From: Algibacter sp. L1A34
GTDB lineage: Bacteria > Bacteroidota > Bacteroidia > Flavobacteriales > Flavobacteriaceae
NCBI RefSeq assembly: GCF_009796805.1
Contig: NZ_CP047029.1
Coordinates: 2,242,501-2,306,500, forward strand
DNA: 64,000 bases
Direction: 5' to 3'
The notes under the pieces are model-generated. The model had not been told where the DNA came from. It saw only the letters and a program-made list of their open reading frames with translations, and searched no databases. Of the stretch, positions 26,380 through 35,433 are shown piece after piece. A program made the position numbers and the translations under genes. Numbering within the stretch: position 1 is the first letter of the stretch; each line of letters begins with the position of its first letter.

Positions 26380-27240
26380 CTAATTTTGCTTGTTGTATTT
26401 ATATAATAATTGCTTTTTAGCTCCTTTAAATGTTTTTAACAACCCAATTATACGAATTGTAAAAAAGATAGGATTATTTTTTGATTTAGTAAAGTTTTTA
26501 AATTTAACTTCATCTAAATTAATAACTGCACTTAACGCTGATTTTAAAAAAGGAATTCCATGGTGTTTTGTGTTAAATGCAATTACACGTATTGTTTTAA
26601 CATCTTTTATATGCTGGTATTGTTCGGCATCCCATGCAGAGTTAGCTGATAAAAAATAAAATATGTTTAGCTCTTTATTTATAAAAGGTTTTATATCATA
26701 GTATTTTGATATAGGTAATTTAGAATATCTAAAAATAAAGGGATTGATATTGCTATTACTTGAAGCTAATAAGGTTTTTATCTCAAATTGAGCATTGAAA
26801 ACAATTGCTTTTTTTGCTTTTAGTAATGAGCCATATAACACCGCAGCATAACCACCTGCGGAGCTACCAACTGTAATTACAGAGCTGTTTTTTGTTTCAT
26901 TCTCTAAAAAAAACAATAATTTTTCAGGAGAATTTATTTGATCATTTATACCTGAAAGATACCACTGTTTGTGAACGTCCCTTACTAAGATATGTTTGTA
27001 AACATTCTTTATTCTGGTACCATACCATTCAAAGAAGTTTTTTTCTATAATTTTTTTTCTAAATGTATCTTCAATATTTGGATAATAGATATCATTGCTA
27101 CTAAAATATATAGCACATGTATTTTTATCCGTACATTCTTCATTAAATGAGATAAGATAATTGTTGTTATTTTTATATATATCTTTTACAATCTCAGAAT
27201 CTACCTGAAACACATAGGGGGTTTTTAAATCTGTTTCCAT
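26380..27240 (-). CDS. Alpha/beta-hydrolase-like protein of the capsule locus
   Basis: A 286-residue protein without a recognised family. The central motif SSVITVGSSAGGYAAVLYG (about residues 124-142) has the Gly-x-Ser-x-Gly-Gly geometry of an alpha/beta-hydrolase nucleophile elbow, and the following strand KAIVFNAQFEI fits the fold. A conserved-looking HHGIPFL near residue 242 could supply the catalytic histidine. No signal peptide, so it would act in the cytoplasm. Its last 16 bases of 5' sequence overlap the 3' end of the GT2 gene at 27225. It could be an esterase or an acyl-transfer enzyme for the glycan; glycosyltransferase-associated proteins of this shape are known but poorly studied. 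Confidence 0.5.
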   Translation of the reverse strand: METDLKTPYVFQVDSEIVKDIYKNNNNYLISFNEECTDKNTCAIYFSSNDIYYPNIEDTFRKKIIEKNFFEWYGTRIKNVYKHILVRDVHKQWYLSGINDQINSPEKLLFFLENETKNSSVITVGSSAGGYAAVLYGSLLKAKKAIVFNAQFEIKTLLASSNSNINPFIFRYSKLPISKYYDIKPFINKELNIFYFLSANSAWDAEQYQHIKDVKTIRVIAFNTKHHGIPFLKSALSAVINLDEVKFKNFTKSKNNPIFFTIRIIGLLKTFKGAKKQLLYKYNKQN

Positions 27241-28061
27241 AATTGTGGTATCAAAACTCGAAGGTGTATTGTTAAAAAATGTTTGATTGCAAGTAATAAA
27301 CCAAAATGTCGTTTTTCATAAAGAAAATAGTAATAAGGATGGCTATTCCCTAATGGAGAGTATAATACTTTTACGCGTTTTAAGAATGATACTTCTGGAA
27401 GACACCATTTTGGTAATTGAGGATTGGCCTCACAGTGTCCCACAATTTTTGAGGTTATTTTACAAGTAAATCCTTTAGAGACACATCTAAATCCATAATC
27501 GAAATCACCAATGGCATGAGGGAAAATAGGATCTAACATACCGACTTGTTCATATATCTCTTTAGGAATTAAAACAAAATTGCCATTAACCTCCATGCAT
27601 ATTATAGGTTCTTTCTTGTTAGGGATTAGTATTTTACCATTCTTGTCTCTTCCTCCATAAGTAATGTTTCCTGTATCTTCAGAAGCCATTACGCCGCACA
27701 ATAAGCAGTCAGGAGCTTTTATAGCATCATCCAAAATAATTTTTATAGAATCTCGAAGTAATTTTACGTCATCATTCAACCATAAATAAAAGTCATAATT
27801 CTTATTTTTGGTTGCTGTTTTCCAAGCCAAATGCATACCTCTATTCCAATACAAATCTCCCGTTCCCAAAATAATATTTACATTTGGATAGTCTTCTTTT
27901 ACTGCTTCTCCCGTTCCATCTGTGGAGCCATCATCGACTAAAAACACATCAAATGAATATCCCGTTGGTATTACATTTGAATAAAGTGCAGTTAAACATT
28001 CTATTGTTTTTTCTTTGCGGTTATGGCAAGTGAGTAAGATAGCTATTTCTTTAACAACCAT
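27225..28061 (-). CDS. GT2 family glycosyltransferase
   Basis: A 278-residue GT-A transferase. The nucleotide-sugar motif DVFLVDDGSTDGT and the metal-binding DXD-like LWLNDDVKL are present, with TGDLYWNRGMHLAW between, a combination seen in bacterial rhamnosyltransferase-like GT2 proteins. A membrane-associated hydrophobic C-terminus (YYYFLYEKRHFGLLLAIKHFL) follows. It overlaps the Wzy-like gene by 19 bases and the hydrolase-like gene by 16 bases, so the three are probably translationally coupled. Confidence 0.92.
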   Translation of the reverse strand: MVVKEIAILLTCHNRKEKTIECLTALYSNVIPTGYSFDVFLVDDGSTDGTGEAVKEDYPNVNIILGTGDLYWNRGMHLAWKTATKNKNYDFYLWLNDDVKLLRDSIKIILDDAIKAPDCLLCGVMASEDTGNITYGGRDKNGKILIPNKKEPIICMEVNGNFVLIPKEIYEQVGMLDPIFPHAIGDFDYGFRCVSKGFTCKITSKIVGHCEANPQLPKWCLPEVSFLKRVKVLYSPLGNSHPYYYFLYEKRHFGLLLAIKHFLTIHLRVLIPQLWKQI

Positions 28062-29341
28062 TCTGTTCTTTTTTTATACATGTAAAATTCTAATTTTCGA
28101 TAATGATTATCGAAGATACCGCGTACCCAAATAATAAATTCTTTATTAGACATAGCCCGAAAAGATTTTGAAAAACACATACCAATGGCAATCCAAAGAA
28201 ATATATTAGACAAATCGAATCGGCTAAAATCTTCTACCCAAGCATAGGCCCAACGAAATGAAACGTATAGACCAATAATTTTGAGAAAAATACTCTTAGA
28301 TTTATTTATAGCTAAATAGGAAGCCTTAAAGAATACTAAGAAATAGAGTATCACCCCAGTAAGCCCTGTCCAAGTAAAAATATTTAAAATAGAAACCTCA
28401 TTAGCAAAGCGTTCCATTTTACCTGTGTTTAATTCGTCGCTTAAAAAACTGCCAAAGAGCACAGAATCATTACCGCGAGCGGGTGTTCTACCTAATAAGA
28501 TATAATTATTATTAAGGGCAGACTCTAAAACTTCAACATACAAATCTGTTCGCGTATCTGCTGTTAGTGATTCCGTAACTTGTTCTCCTTCAAATCGCGA
28601 TTCCGTAGTAAAATCTCCTTCAATGTATTCATCCATCTTAAAGGGATTAAAAATCCCGCTTAAAGCTAGGCCAAATAAAACGATTGGCAAAAAAATAAAT
28701 ATTAGCCTTCCAAACTCCATTATTTTAACTCCAACAAATGACCTTATATAATAAATACAGGCAAATATAATTGGGACTGCAAATTTTATTACGTTACTCC
28801 GCGCACCTAAATCAGATAAAAGAACAATTAAAGTAAAAAAAAGAAGAATTAATTTCCATTTATTCTCTAAAATTGGAAAAAACAAAAACAAAAATGAAAT
28901 TGGAATTAGATAATAGCCAAAAGCTATAGGACGCATAAATAAAATAAAAATAAAGAATGCCGGTAATGCATATTTTATCCATATTGAAATTAATCTCTGG
29001 ACAATTCCTTTGTTAGTCGTTATATAAATGGCTAATGGCATTAATAAAACCATGGTTGTTGATACTAAATTTTTCCATTCCCAATAATTATCCGCAATAA
29101 AGGTTCCTCTAATTATGCATACTGCATTCCATGCTATATAGGCAAACACTACATAAACAGACCTACGGTTTTCTTGATTAAAAAAATAGGTCTTTGACTT
29201 TACAAATAGCAATAAAATTAGAGCATTAATAAACCACCATATCGTTGTGTTTCCGATAAGTAAAGTGGTCCAAGCATTGATTGATGAAATTGTGATGAAC
29301 AATATTAGTGGCGGTACTATTTTTATTAAAAGTCTTTTCAT
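28043..29341 (-). CDS. Wzy-like polysaccharide polymerase
   Basis: A 432-residue membrane protein with about ten to twelve hydrophobic segments and a large hydrophilic loop (about 230-310) containing DTRTDLYVEVLESALNNNYILLGRTPARG, typical of the O-antigen polymerase/ligase superfamily. It should join repeat units at the periplasmic face after Wzx export. The family diverges widely, so the call rests on topology, the loop and its place beside wzx and glycosyltransferase genes in one operon. It would be the only polymerase candidate in the locus. Confidence 0.8.
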   Translation of the reverse strand: MKRLLIKIVPPLILFITISSINAWTTLLIGNTTIWWFINALILLLFVKSKTYFFNQENRRSVYVVFAYIAWNAVCIIRGTFIADNYWEWKNLVSTTMVLLMPLAIYITTNKGIVQRLISIWIKYALPAFFIFILFMRPIAFGYYLIPISFLFLFFPILENKWKLILLFFTLIVLLSDLGARSNVIKFAVPIIFACIYYIRSFVGVKIMEFGRLIFIFLPIVLFGLALSGIFNPFKMDEYIEGDFTTESRFEGEQVTESLTADTRTDLYVEVLESALNNNYILLGRTPARGNDSVLFGSFLSDELNTGKMERFANEVSILNIFTWTGLTGVILYFLVFFKASYLAINKSKSIFLKIIGLYVSFRWAYAWVEDFSRFDLSNIFLWIAIGMCFSKSFRAMSNKEFIIWVRGIFDNHYRKLEFYMYKKRTEWLLKK

Positions 29342-29364
29342 TTCAATCTTACTTTGTTAATAAT

Positions 29365-29973
29365 TTACTTGACCCTCTTAATAAATTTTGCGGGATTACC
29401 AGCCCATATTTCATTAGCAGGAATATCTTTAGTAATTACAGAACATGCGCCTATTATGGAATTTTCTCCTATTGTAACCCCTTTTAAAATAGTACTATGA
29501 GCTCCTATAAATACTCGGTTTTTTATGGTTACTTTACCTTTTTTCGCATTTGTTTTATCTTTTGATTTATCAATCCTAATAGTTGAATCTAATGAATGAA
29601 AATCGGTGTCATAAATTACGGTATTTCCCCCGATTGTAACATCATTTCCTATTTCTATATCATGGTTGCAGATTATTGCCACGGAACTCATCCCCACATT
29701 ATTTCCTATTATCAATTTTCCTTCAACCCAAAAGATAGTTTTTTGTTGCCGACCAATTATATTATGATTGTGACCACTATTAATTAATAATTTTTTTCCA
29801 ATTGTAACTTGACCTCTGCGGGTAACAAACACTTTCATAAAACCATTAATAGAAAGGTGCTTTGAAAATTTAACGCCGTTTAAATAAAAAATTAGTTTTG
29901 TATAAGGCGTGTAAATATAACTTAACGCTAAACCAGTTACTTTTCTGATTCCCTTATAAATGTGTGACACCAT
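29365..29973 (-). CDS. Left-handed beta-helix acyltransferase
   Basis: A 202-residue LbH protein. Repeats occur from about residue 50 (GQVTIGKKLLINSGHNHNIIG, NNVGMSSVAIICNHDIEIGNDVTIGGNTVIY) to the end, with VFIGAHSTILKGVTIGENSIIGACSVITKDI and the terminal GNPAKFIKR. A DxHxxD-like element (YDTDFHSLD) matches the active-site loop of maltose/galactoside O-acetyltransferase-type enzymes. It would O-acetylate a repeat-unit sugar. It lies 23 bases before the Wzy-like gene and 3 bases after the next LbH gene's stop. Confidence 0.9.
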   Translation of the reverse strand: MVSHIYKGIRKVTGLALSYIYTPYTKLIFYLNGVKFSKHLSINGFMKVFVTRRGQVTIGKKLLINSGHNHNIIGRQQKTIFWVEGKLIIGNNVGMSSVAIICNHDIEIGNDVTIGGNTVIYDTDFHSLDSTIRIDKSKDKTNAKKGKVTIKNRVFIGAHSTILKGVTIGENSIIGACSVITKDIPANEIWAGNPAKFIKRVK

Positions 29974-29976
29974 AGA

Positions 29977-30645
29977 TTAATTATTTAAATTATTAATTTC
30001 TCCCTTTATCTCATTCAAATCTAATTCCCACCATTTGGAATTAATAAGTTTATTTATTCTTTCATCGGAGAAGCGATACTTTATTATTTTTGCTGGTACT
30101 CCACCAACTATTGCATAAGGGGGTATGTCTTTTGTTACTACAGATCCTGCTGCAATTACGGCACCATGGCCAATTATTACGCCATCCATAATAATAGCTC
30201 TTGTTCCAATCCAAACATCATTTCCAATTTTAATAGGTTTGTATTCTTCAAAATCAAGGTCTTTATCCACAAAATTTACTCCTAATGTGTTTTTTGCTTT
30301 ATAAAAAACAGTGGATGTAGAAAATAGATGTAGTGGATGCGCTCCAAGCCCCATTATAACATCACTCGCTATGGAACAATAGTTGCCAATTGTTGTATTT
30401 TGTATGAGTACATTCGTGTTACAATATGTATAATGACCTATATGGCTATGATTGATAATTGCCCCCGCTAATATGTGACTATGTTCTCCTATAGTAGAAT
30501 TTGACGTGAAACTAGATCCTTTATCAATAATAGATTTTGGAAAATGGTTTTTGTTTTCAATATCTCTAGCATTGTCATTTGCCAATTTAACGAGTCCTTT
30601 AATTAACCCTATTGGCATACTCAATATTCTTTTTAATAATCTCAT
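29977..30645 (-). CDS. CatB-like xenobiotic-type acetyltransferase (LbH)
   Basis: A protein of about 222 residues with hexapeptide repeats ([45 protein letters not shown]), the internal loop expected of the CatB/VatD group, and [31 protein letters not shown] then [12 protein letters not shown]. The histidine of GAHPLH is the likely catalytic base. The ATG at 30645 is chosen instead of a TTG at 30672, because the TTG would overlap the preceding gene and adds nine unconserved residues. Despite the CatB resemblance, the context points to sugar acetylation, not antibiotic resistance. Confidence 0.9.
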   Translation of the reverse strand: MRLLKRILSMPIGLIKGLVKLANDNARDIENKNHFPKSIIDKGSSFTSNSTIGEHSHILAGAIINHSHIGHYTYCNTNVLIQNTTIGNYCSIASDVIMGLGAHPLHLFSTSTVFYKAKNTLGVNFVDKDLDFEEYKPIKIGNDVWIGTRAIIMDGVIIGHGAVIAAGSVVTKDIPPYAIVGGVPAKIIKYRFSDERINKLINSKWWELDLNEIKGEINNLNN

Positions 30646-30659
30646 AAATTTATAATGAA

Positions 30660-31634
30660 TTACCAATAACAACCACCTTCAACTTGTTGTGCATTTTTTG
30701 GTTTGTTTACTTCTCCAGGTCTTACCCAATGTTCGTTCATTAAGCTTGAATAACTCCCTCTTTCAATACCCCACTCTTCAACACCATAATTAGGATCTTC
30801 CCAACGTTTCCCTCTAATACCAAACAAGAGTTGCAAAGCACCACCTAAATGCACTGCTTTTTTACCGCTGCGTTTTACATGAGCTGCTAGCGGAAAGCCA
30901 TAGGCTCCTGCGCCTATTAGGCATACATCATAATCTACTTTGTCTATTTCTGCTTTCATATAATCTAAAGCTTCAAACCAAGTTTTAAAGGTACTATCGC
31001 CTCCTAAACTCTGTACAGCTTTTATGGTGCTTAATTCAAACTCAGGGAGCACTTCCTTATCAAACAGTAATTGGCGCTTTTTATATTGTGCTTCAATAGT
31101 TTCATTAAAAGGATGGACTACTAATACTTTTTTTCCTTTTAATGCAGTTGTCCATGGTGTTTTAGACCAAAAAGGTTCCAATAAACGAAGATGCATATTA
31201 ACAGAGTTTTTTTTTCTATAGATATCTACATTCTTCTCTGCAAATAACCACGAACCTAAAATGTCAACTTCTTTTATATTTTCTAGCATCAGTTCACAAA
31301 AGCGAGTAAGGTTTTCTTGATCTGCAGGAAAGAAACCACTCCAATTTTGCATCTGTAGCATGATGTTTTCATTCCACCAAAAAGGCTCACATTCACCTTT
31401 TATATATTTTAAATATTGATGTTTGTTTTCTTTAATACTTAAATAATTTAACAAACATGTTAATTCTGTTGATCCTAACCTTGCAATCATACAAGGTTCA
31501 TTGTCTAGTATTTTTTTATTTAGGGTTGTATAAGCTTGTTCTTCGGTACCTCTCACAAATTTAAAAGATTGTTTATCAGTTTTTTGATAAATTTTTCGTA
31601 GTGCTTTTAAAGTGAACTTTGTTAATTTCTGCAT
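30660..31634 (-). CDS. GT-D-like glycosyltransferase (DUF1792-like), tentative
   Basis: A 324-residue soluble protein. The segment [20 protein letters not shown] resembles the R-x-G-x-x-E entry motif of the GT-D fold, and the C-terminal [40 protein letters not shown] matches the conserved GA-G-x-P-A-x-H and GG-Q-LLFG-x-RG of DUF1792/SP_1767-type proteins. Those enzymes act as glucosyl- or hexosyltransferases in glycosylation of surface proteins or polysaccharides. The similarity is by eye only and needs a profile search. It lies 14 bases before the CatB-like gene and 1 base after the acyltransferase-3 gene. Confidence 0.6.
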   Translation of the reverse strand: MQKLTKFTLKALRKIYQKTDKQSFKFVRGTEEQAYTTLNKKILDNEPCMIARLGSTELTCLLNYLSIKENKHQYLKYIKGECEPFWWNENIMLQMQNWSGFFPADQENLTRFCELMLENIKEVDILGSWLFAEKNVDIYRKKNSVNMHLRLLEPFWSKTPWTTALKGKKVLVVHPFNETIEAQYKKRQLLFDKEVLPEFELSTIKAVQSLGGDSTFKTWFEALDYMKAEIDKVDYDVCLIGAGAYGFPLAAHVKRSGKKAVHLGGALQLLFGIRGKRWEDPNYGVEEWGIERGSYSSLMNEHWVRPGEVNKPKNAQQVEGGCYW

Positions 31635-31635
31635 A

Positions 31636-32658
31636 TTAATTAATGTTTTTATTTTTTATTCTAACACCATAAAATAGGAAGTTTAAAATTGGCTGTAATG
31701 CAATAAGTCTTCCGATAAACATGCTTAACGATATTAAAATTAAACTTATGGGGATTGTAAGTATTAACAATAAAATAAAACTAATATCAGAAGATAATAG
31801 CAGCTTATCATTTAGTACATAAAAAAATGAGAAATGAGTTACATAAATAATTAATGAATTACGTCCCATTAAACATAAGTAATCGTCTATATTTTTAGAT
31901 ATTTTTAATGTTTTCGAATAATTATAAAATATGGTGATTACAGTAATTGTAATACATACTTTCAAAAATTTCATGTATATAAAATTCAATTCATTAAACT
32001 TAAAATGTCCTATTAATGCCATAAATAGTAAAGACGCGCTTAATAGAACTATTTTATTTTGAATTAAAAGTTTTAATGACTCGTATTTAGAAAGAAAAAC
32101 TCCTATCATGAAAAAGACAAAATTTAATAAAAATGTTAAAATTTCTTTGCTATGAATGGCATATGATATTGCTAATAGAAAAGAAGCTATAAATATAAGA
32201 ACTAAAATATCCTTGAATATATGTTGTTTGGAATTAAAATAATTTGAAACAATCCAAAACACCAAATAAACGAGCAGTATTTCATATAGCGTTTTTAAAA
32301 ACCATAGACTAGGGTCTAATATTTGATTATAAATTATTGTGAAAATTGACGTGAGGTCTACATTTTCTGTAAAAAAGTAATGTCTAATAATTGGCCAAGC
32401 AATCATGGGAATTAAAAGAGCAATTGATTTGTTTTTTATGAATAAAATTGCACTAGTAATAGATGTGATTTTTGTTGTAATGTTGGCCACATAACCGCTT
32501 AGAAAAAAGAAAAATGGCATATGAAAAGAATATATAATGTTGAATATTATATTATCAAAAGGATTTTGCGTATTATATTGTAAGACATGTCCTAATACCA
32601 CGAGAAAAATTGTAAAACCCTTTAATCTATCAATATATAATAAACGTTCTGTCTTCAT
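31636..32658 (-). CDS. Acyltransferase family 3 membrane protein
   Basis: A 340-residue integral membrane acyltransferase. The first segment RLLYIDRLKGFTIFLVVLGHVLQY carries the family histidine, followed by IIYSFHMPFFFFLSGYVAN, with about ten hydrophobic segments in total. It is a paralogue of the gene at 21366-22400 (similar N-terminal motifs, low overall identity). It would acylate a lipid-linked or exported repeat unit. It is packed with 1 and 3 bases to its neighbours. Confidence 0.9.
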   Translation of the reverse strand: MKTERLLYIDRLKGFTIFLVVLGHVLQYNTQNPFDNIIFNIIYSFHMPFFFFLSGYVANITTKITSITSAILFIKNKSIALLIPMIAWPIIRHYFFTENVDLTSIFTIIYNQILDPSLWFLKTLYEILLVYLVFWIVSNYFNSKQHIFKDILVLIFIASFLLAISYAIHSKEILTFLLNFVFFMIGVFLSKYESLKLLIQNKIVLLSASLLFMALIGHFKFNELNFIYMKFLKVCITITVITIFYNYSKTLKISKNIDDYLCLMGRNSLIIYVTHFSFFYVLNDKLLLSSDISFILLLILTIPISLILISLSMFIGRLIALQPILNFLFYGVRIKNKNIN

Positions 32659-32661
32659 TAA

Positions 32662-33645
32662 TTACAAATTAATCATTTGTTCATTTTCAATAATTCCATC
32701 ATCATCAACTAGTATCCAATCCTTCGTTTCTGGATAACCATGCCAAAAATTGGCAGGGCATACTTTAATCCCTTTATTTAATAAAGCGGGTTTGTAAGAA
32801 AATGAACTTTTACTAGTAATTAATAAATCTGCAAAAACCATGTGAGAAAAAGAATCTTGCGCATTCATATCTAAACAAAAGGAGAGGTTCTCAAACTTTT
32901 TAAATTCAGGAAAGTCGGTTTCAACGCCTTGGGAAAACAGGTAAATAGCAATAGGTTTATCAGTCTTTAATTGTTTTAGCACATTACTTAGTACGTTTGT
33001 AAAATAGTCGTTGTTTTGCCAACGCATTAATAAATTTGGGTTATTGTTTGTTTGCCCTATAACAATATCTCCTCGACGTACATGGATGGCAATATTGTAG
33101 TTGTCTTTTGAATATATTAATTTTTCACTTTTTCTTATTTTTGATTTTGAGAATTTTTCTTGCATAACCTCTTGAATACCAAACTGATCTCGGTGAAATT
33201 GATCTTGCTCGCAAATGAAAATAATCTTTTTTCCTGCGTAAGAGCCAATTATACTGTTTATTAAAGCGGTTTCTTTCTCATTGGTTTCATTAAATAAGGG
33301 TAGCATAATTTTTTTGTACCCCTGTTTTTTTATTAATTCTTGTACTGTTATTTCGCCATTACCAAAACCTAAAAAAGCCTCCCATTTTGCTGAAGAAAAA
33401 GGAATATGAGCAAATTTTAAATTAAATTGTTGGGCAAACCAATAACCTGCTATCCAATTAGCGATTTGATGTCCGATACCTGCACCAGGATTAGGAATAG
33501 CCGTGAAATATTGTTTAATAGTATTTGGGTTAATTTTGCGGGTTTTAGTTTTCCAATATGCCTTGTATAAAAAGGTATACCATTTTTTATTTTTAGCGTA
33601 GTTTACGGTCTTACTCCATAATTTTTTTTTTATTTTTTCAATCAC
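32662..33645 (-). CDS. Fucosyltransferase-like GT-B protein (GT11-like)
   Basis: A 327-residue protein. NPGAGIGHQIANWIAGYWFAQQF (about 52-74) resembles the N-terminal G-x-G-N/H-Q motif of GT11 fucosyltransferases, and HVRRGD (188-193) is the HxRxGD motif that binds GDP-fucose in alpha-1,2 and alpha-1,6 fucosyltransferases. The C-terminal SHMVFADLLITSKSSFSYKPALLN matches the third conserved segment of that group (D-x-x-x-x-S-x-S-S/T-F). Gmd and Fcl in the same operon make its presumed donor. The start is GTG at 33645, as no ATG occurs before the conserved region. The linkage is unknown. Confidence 0.7.
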   Translation of the reverse strand: MIEKIKKKLWSKTVNYAKNKKWYTFLYKAYWKTKTRKINPNTIKQYFTAIPNPGAGIGHQIANWIAGYWFAQQFNLKFAHIPFSSAKWEAFLGFGNGEITVQELIKKQGYKKIMLPLFNETNEKETALINSIIGSYAGKKIIFICEQDQFHRDQFGIQEVMQEKFSKSKIRKSEKLIYSKDNYNIAIHVRRGDIVIGQTNNNPNLLMRWQNNDYFTNVLSNVLKQLKTDKPIAIYLFSQGVETDFPEFKKFENLSFCLDMNAQDSFSHMVFADLLITSKSSFSYKPALLNKGIKVCPANFWHGYPETKDWILVDDDGIIENEQMINL

Positions 33646-33671
33646 GTTTTTTTATTTATTTAATAATAATA

Positions 33672-34625
33672 TTATCCCACCCTTGGATAATTTTTTGATC
33701 TCCAAATTATTTTAGTGAAAAGAATCCAATACTTAGACAAAAAGTTGAATTTTTTCGATCTATAAATTTTGATTTCAAGGCTATAAAATTCAGATATTAA
33801 TTCTTCGGATAAATTGTTTAAAAAGTAGTTCATAAATTCAAACTCTTTGCTTCTTATATTGGATAAAATCATATGTCTGACTTCATATTTCGTAAAAACT
33901 AAGTAATCTTTGTTTTTGCGGTTTGAGTTAATCCAATTATTGTGGACAATATTAAATCGATCAACAATACTCTGAAGTTTAGTTATTGAAAAAGAAGATG
34001 TTGCTTGGTTAGGTACACCTCCAACATAAGTACTTAGTGGTAGTTTACAATAGCAAACTTTTGAAATTAGTGCAATAGAAAAAAATAATGCGAAATCTTG
34101 ATTCCTTACCATTCCTTTAGGAAAACCACCTACTTTTTCAAAAATAGTTTTTTTTACAATAGTGCTGCTTGTATGAAGAAAGATATGTGGATTATGAAAA
34201 AAATGAATCATTGAAATATCTTCCGAAACTTTATCTGTTGTTCGTTTATATATTGAGTCGTCTGCATTTTTAACAAAACCGGCACAGCAATACATTCCAG
34301 CTTCTGGGTGTTTGTTATGCGCTTTAACCATATATTCCAAATACTCAGGACTCCATAAATCATCAGCATCTAAAAATGCAATTAATTCGTGTCTTGCATT
34401 TTTTACCCCTTGATTTCTTGCTACACTAACCCCTTGGTTTTTTTGAGGAATAATTTTAATTCTTTCATCTTTAAAATTATTCGAAATTGTGTTTACACTA
34501 TCATCTGTTGATCCATCATCAATTATTATCAACTCAAAATTAGTGAAGGATTGGGATAAAACAGATTCTATAGTGTCTTTAATTGTGGTTTCTTTATTAA
34601 ATAGTGGTATGACAATAGAAATCAT
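33672..34625 (-). CDS. GT2 family glycosyltransferase
   Basis: A 317-residue GT-A transferase. MISIVIPLFNKETTIKDTIES opens the nucleotide-sugar domain, with ELIIIDDGSTDDSV and the DXD metal site AFLDADDLWSPEYL, followed by VGGFPKGMVRNQDFALFF near the acceptor site. Membrane-associated, no helices. It follows the glycosyltransferase-like gene at 34651 through a run of TAA triplets. Donor sugar unknown. Confidence 0.93.
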   Translation of the reverse strand: MISIVIPLFNKETTIKDTIESVLSQSFTNFELIIIDDGSTDDSVNTISNNFKDERIKIIPQKNQGVSVARNQGVKNARHELIAFLDADDLWSPEYLEYMVKAHNKHPEAGMYCCAGFVKNADDSIYKRTTDKVSEDISMIHFFHNPHIFLHTSSTIVKKTIFEKVGGFPKGMVRNQDFALFFSIALISKVCYCKLPLSTYVGGVPNQATSSFSITKLQSIVDRFNIVHNNWINSNRKNKDYLVFTKYEVRHMILSNIRSKEFEFMNYFLNNLSEELISEFYSLEIKIYRSKKFNFLSKYWILFTKIIWRSKNYPRVG

Positions 34626-34632
34626 TTATTCT

Positions 34633-34653
34633 TTATTATTATTATTATTATTA
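34633..34653. repeat. TTA trinucleotide repeat between two glycosyltransferase genes
   Basis: Seven TTA units (TAA on the coding strand). The rightmost is the stop codon of the 34651 gene, so the transcript has six extra in-frame stop codons after it. The length may vary through slippage, altering spacing to the GT2 start at 34625 but no reading frame. Confidence 0.8.
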
Positions 34654-35433
34654 TTTACGAAATAAACCCCAGTAAAGACCTTTTAGGTAATGTGATATAT
34701 AAATCCGTTTTATTTTAATTCTAAGTTTTAATGGCATTGGAGTTTTTGTACGAAATCCTCTTTTACTATAATTAACAGGGTAGTCAATACTTTCAAGGTG
34801 TTCTTTTGCATTTTCCAACCACTTTCCTTTATCTAAGCATCCTGATAAATCATAAATTATGGGTAGTTTTACCTCTTTAGAAAGACAAGTAAACTTTAAT
34901 TTCATTTTACTAGCTCGTTTAGATCCGTAATTCTCTGAAGTCCATGGGTTTTCGTGAGGTAGTACCATTTTAATAAGAACGTTTTTTTTCCAAAAAGAAA
35001 TTTGAAATGCAAATATAAATTGTGCTGGAGGTACTATAATATCAATATCCTTAAAATTGGTTTTTTCTAATTCTCTATAATTCTGATGTGCTAAATACAT
35101 GGAGTCTATATCATGATCTTTAAAATAGTTAAAATATTCTATCATTTTAGCATGGTCTACATCTCCCATAAAAATATGGTCAATCATCATCAATAATATA
35201 TCATCGGTTTCAACCTTATCGAGGCCTTTTCTAAATGTTCTTCCAAAACTACTTTGATGCCCAACATTTGTACAAACAACTTTTAAATGTGGATGTTGAT
35301 AAGTTTTACTTTCTGTATTTAAATAAATAACCCCTTTATATTGAGGCCAATACTTGTGGAATAGATCAAAAAAAATAGGCCATAGATCTGAATAAGCATC
35401 TGATGAGCTTATAAAAATAGAATAATTTTTCAT
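34651..35433 (-). CDS. Putative glycosyltransferase, unassigned family
   Basis: A 260-residue soluble protein with no family recognised. It begins YSIFISSSDAYSDLWPIFFDLF, has VETDDILLMMIDHIFMGDVD near residue 80, in which the acidic stretch could be a DXD-like metal site, and contains VPPAQFIFAFQISFWKKN. This order (surface-polysaccharide GT-A-like folds with SSSDxYSDLW) is seen in several capsule clusters, usually annotated as hypothetical or glycosyltransferase. Its stop touches the TAA repeat. It begins directly after the wzx stop (adjacent bases 35433/35434), so it is in the operon. Confidence 0.45.
   Translation of the reverse strand: MKNYSIFISSSDAYSDLWPIFFDLFHKYWPQYKGVIYLNTESKTYQHPHLKVVCTNVGHQSSFGRTFRKGLDKVETDDILLMMIDHIFMGDVDHAKMIEYFNYFKDHDIDSMYLAHQNYRELEKTNFKDIDIIVPPAQFIFAFQISFWKKNVLIKMVLPHENPWTSENYGSKRASKMKLKFTCLSKEVKLPIIYDLSGCLDKGKWLENAKEHLESIDYPVNYSKRGFRTKTPMPLKLRIKIKRIYISHYLKGLYWGLFRK

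Noticed and set aside
29977-30645. Chloramphenicol or streptogramin resistance enzyme
   Set aside because: CatB-like fold only; position in a glycan operon favours sugar acetylation.
30646-30672. TTG start for the CatB-like acetyltransferase
   Set aside because: It would overlap the preceding gene and adds nine unconserved residues; ATG at 30645 fits better.
34633-34653. TTA repeat as a CRISPR-like or minisatellite array
   Set aside because: It is a simple trinucleotide repeat of seven units; no spaced repeats occur anywhere in the window.
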